In this document: positions 62,808 through 64,000 of the stretch, in pieces
How positions within the stretch are numbered: the stretch's first letter is position 1
How the letters are laid out: each line of letters starts with the position of its first letter
NCBI RefSeq assembly: GCF_000225505.1
Contig: NZ_BACI01000033.1
Location: 78,487 to 142,486 of the forward strand
Direction of reading: 5' to 3'
From: Gordonia alkanivorans NBRC 16433
GTDB taxonomy: Bacteria; Actinomycetota; Actinomycetes; Mycobacteriales; Mycobacteriaceae
DNA length: 64,000 nt
Made by a program: the position numbers and the translations under genes
The notes under the pieces: generated by a model
What the model saw: the letters and a program-made list of their open reading frames with translations, nothing else
What the model was told of the DNA's origin: nothing
Databases searched by the model: none

Positions 62808-64000
62808 ATGCCGACCCGGTACCTGACCGCCGACGAGGTCCGCGACGCCGAGCGGGCGTCGGGAGACCTGCTGGCCAACGGGACGCTGATGCGCCGTGCC
62901 GCGCATGGGGTCGCGCAGGCCGTCGTCGGCGAGCTGAACCGGACCGGCGGTTGTTACGGCCGGTCCGTGGGTGTCGTCGTCGGCGCCGGCGACAACGGTG
63001 GTGACGCCCTCTTCGCCGCCGCCGAACTCGCCCGTCGCGGAGTGGCTGCTCACGCTGTGCTGCTCGCCGCCGACAAGGCGCACCCGGCCGGGCTGCGGGC
63101 GTTCCGGGCGGCCGGCGGTCGTGTCGACGACGCGTTGCCCGCCGGGCTCGACGCCGTCATCGACGGGGTCGTCGGCATCGGTGGCCGGGGACCGTTGCGG
63201 CCCGCCGCCGCGGCGGTCTTCGCCGGCCTCGATCCCGAGACAATTGTCGTCGCAGTCGATCTGCCGTCCGGCGTCGACGCCGACACCGGCGAGGTGCACA
63301 CCCCGTCGGTCCGTGCCGATGTCACCGTCACCTTCGGCTTCCCTCGTCGCGCACACCTCCTCGCGGCACCGCGGTGCGGCCGGGTGGTCGTCATCGACAT
63401 CGGCATCGGCGATCCCGTCGAACCAGCTGTGCGACAGCTCATCTCGTACTCCGACGCCGAGATCGACTGGCCCGTACCGGGTCCCGCGGACGACAAGTAC
63501 ACCCAGGGCGTGGTCGGGGTCATCGCCGGCTCACACCGCTACCCGGGTGCGGCGATCCTGGCCTCCGGGGCCGCGGTCACCGCGACCTCGGGTATGACCC
63601 GGTACGTCGGTTCGGCGCACGCCGAGGTGGTGTCGCACTTCCCCGAGGTGGTCGCCGCGCCGGACCTCGCCGACGCCGGCCGGGTCCAGGCGTGGGTGGT
63701 GGGCCCGGGCATGGGTACCGACGCCGCCGCGACGGCGCTGCTGCGTACCGTTCTCGACTCCGATCTACCGGTCCTCGTCGATGCCGATGCGCTCACCATC
63801 GTCTCGAACGAACCCGGACTCGTCGCCGGTCGCGCGGCACCGACGCTCCTGACCCCGCATGCGGGTGAGTTCGCGCGGTTGACCGGGTCCGAGGTGGGAG
63901 CCGATCGGGTGTCCGCGGTCGCCGACCTCGCCGCCCGGTGGGGTGTCACGGTGTTGTTGAAGGGCCGGATCACGCTGGTCGCCGATCCGTCGGGAAGGGT
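62808..64000 (+). CDS. Bifunctional NAD(P)HX epimerase/dehydratase, cut by the right edge
   Basis: Repairs hydrated NAD(P)H. The N-terminal YjeF_N epimerase domain (about 1-210) begins MPTRYLTADEVRDAERASGD, with VGVVVGAGDNGGDALFAAAE and VVAVDLPSGVDADTGEVH. The C-terminal carbohydrate-kinase-like ADP-dependent dehydratase starts near residue 225 (KYTQGVVGVIAGSHRYPGAA) and includes VVGPGMGTDA, LVDADALTIVS and LLTPHAGEFARL. About 397 residues are inside the window and the gene runs off the edge without a stop; roughly 75-90 residues should be missing. Start ATG 62808, eleven bases after the glmS stop. Equivalent to Rv3433c. Confidence 0.93.
   Translation, partial: MPTRYLTADEVRDAERASGDLLANGTLMRRAAHGVAQAVVGELNRTGGCYGRSVGVVVGAGDNGGDALFAAAELARRGVAAHAVLLAADKAHPAGLRAFRAAGGRVDDALPAGLDAVIDGVVGIGGRGPLRPAAAAVFAGLDPETIVVAVDLPSGVDADTGEVHTPSVRADVTVTFGFPRRAHLLAAPRCGRVVVIDIGIGDPVEPAVRQLISYSDAEIDWPVPGPADDKYTQGVVGVIAGSHRYPGAAILASGAAVTATSGMTRYVGSAHAEVVSHFPEVVAAPDLADAGRVQAWVVGPGMGTDAAATALLRTVLDSDLPVLVDADALTIVSNEPGLVAGRAAPTLLTPHAGEFARLTGSEVGADRVSAVADLAARWGVTVLLKGRITLVADPSGR

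Overview
The window is high-GC actinobacterial chromosome with very dense genes, four-base stop/start overlaps, many GTG starts and some probable leaderless starts. Gene content and order point to the Mycobacteriales and most resemble Gordonia or a close relative. This placement comes from remembered gene order, not from a search. Two blocks match Mycobacterium tuberculosis order: 3.9-31.9 kb follows Rv1085c-Rv1110 (hemolysin III, Z-isoprenyl synthase, coaA, glyA, desA2, phoH2, fumC, glpX, the DUF4245 gene, xseBA, lipid-droplet protein, ispH), and 32-43.7 kb plus 58.2-64 kb follows the ESX-4/glm region (mycP4, eccD4, eccC4, Rv3446c-like, rplM, rpsI, glmM ... Rv3440c-like, Rv3439c-like, Rv3438-like, glmS, NAD(P)HX repair enzyme). 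The blocks meet at ispH/mycP.

Layout. 0-3.6 kb: an Lrp/AsnC regulator; aroG behind a leader peptide carrying Tyr, Trp and Phe codons and a strong terminator hairpin; a Tat-exported PhoD phosphatase. 3.8-13.9 kb: a tiny Met/His-rich peptide, hemolysin III, Z-prenyl synthase, a MocR regulator divergent from a two-gene redox operon, a TetR regulator divergent from a flavin monooxygenase-like gene, coaA, a zinc-peptidase-like protein and glyA. 13.9-18.3 kb: a desaturase paralogue lacking iron ligands, PhoH2, an array of short repeats, a 28-residue peptide, a YkuD-type protein and a frameshifted zinc-ribbon gene. 18.4-22.3 kb: a dormancy/hypoxia module (universal stress protein, DevR and a divergent heme-GAF kinase DevS). 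22.4-31.9 kb: LmbE-type deacetylase, glpX with class I and class II fumarases, xseAB and ispH.

31.9-43.7 kb is a reduced type VII secretion (ESX-4) core next to rplM-rpsI-glmM. The esxT/esxU substrate genes and eccB expected here are absent. 43.7-58.0 kb is an accessory island of thirteen genes, all on the minus strand, inserted between glmM and the Rv3440c-like gene: three luciferase-like flavin monooxygenases, a flavin reductase, RibBA, two SDRs, an alpha/beta hydrolase, an acyl-CoA ligase, a SnoaL-like protein, an acyl-CoA dehydrogenase, an APH-type kinase and a GAF/PucR activator. It reads as a self-sufficient pathway: in-operon flavin synthesis and reduction feed oxygenation (Baeyer-Villiger-like or hydroxylating), then hydrolysis, CoA activation and kinase/ACAD processing of a hydroxyacyl-CoA. 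Matching palindromes precede two of its transcription units. The substrate cannot be read from sequence.

58.2-64 kb returns to the conserved block: an EspC-like trio, a dienelactone-hydrolase-like protein, glmS, and a bifunctional NAD(P)HX epimerase/dehydratase cut by the right edge. I saw no tRNA, rRNA, CRISPR array, transposase or phage gene.
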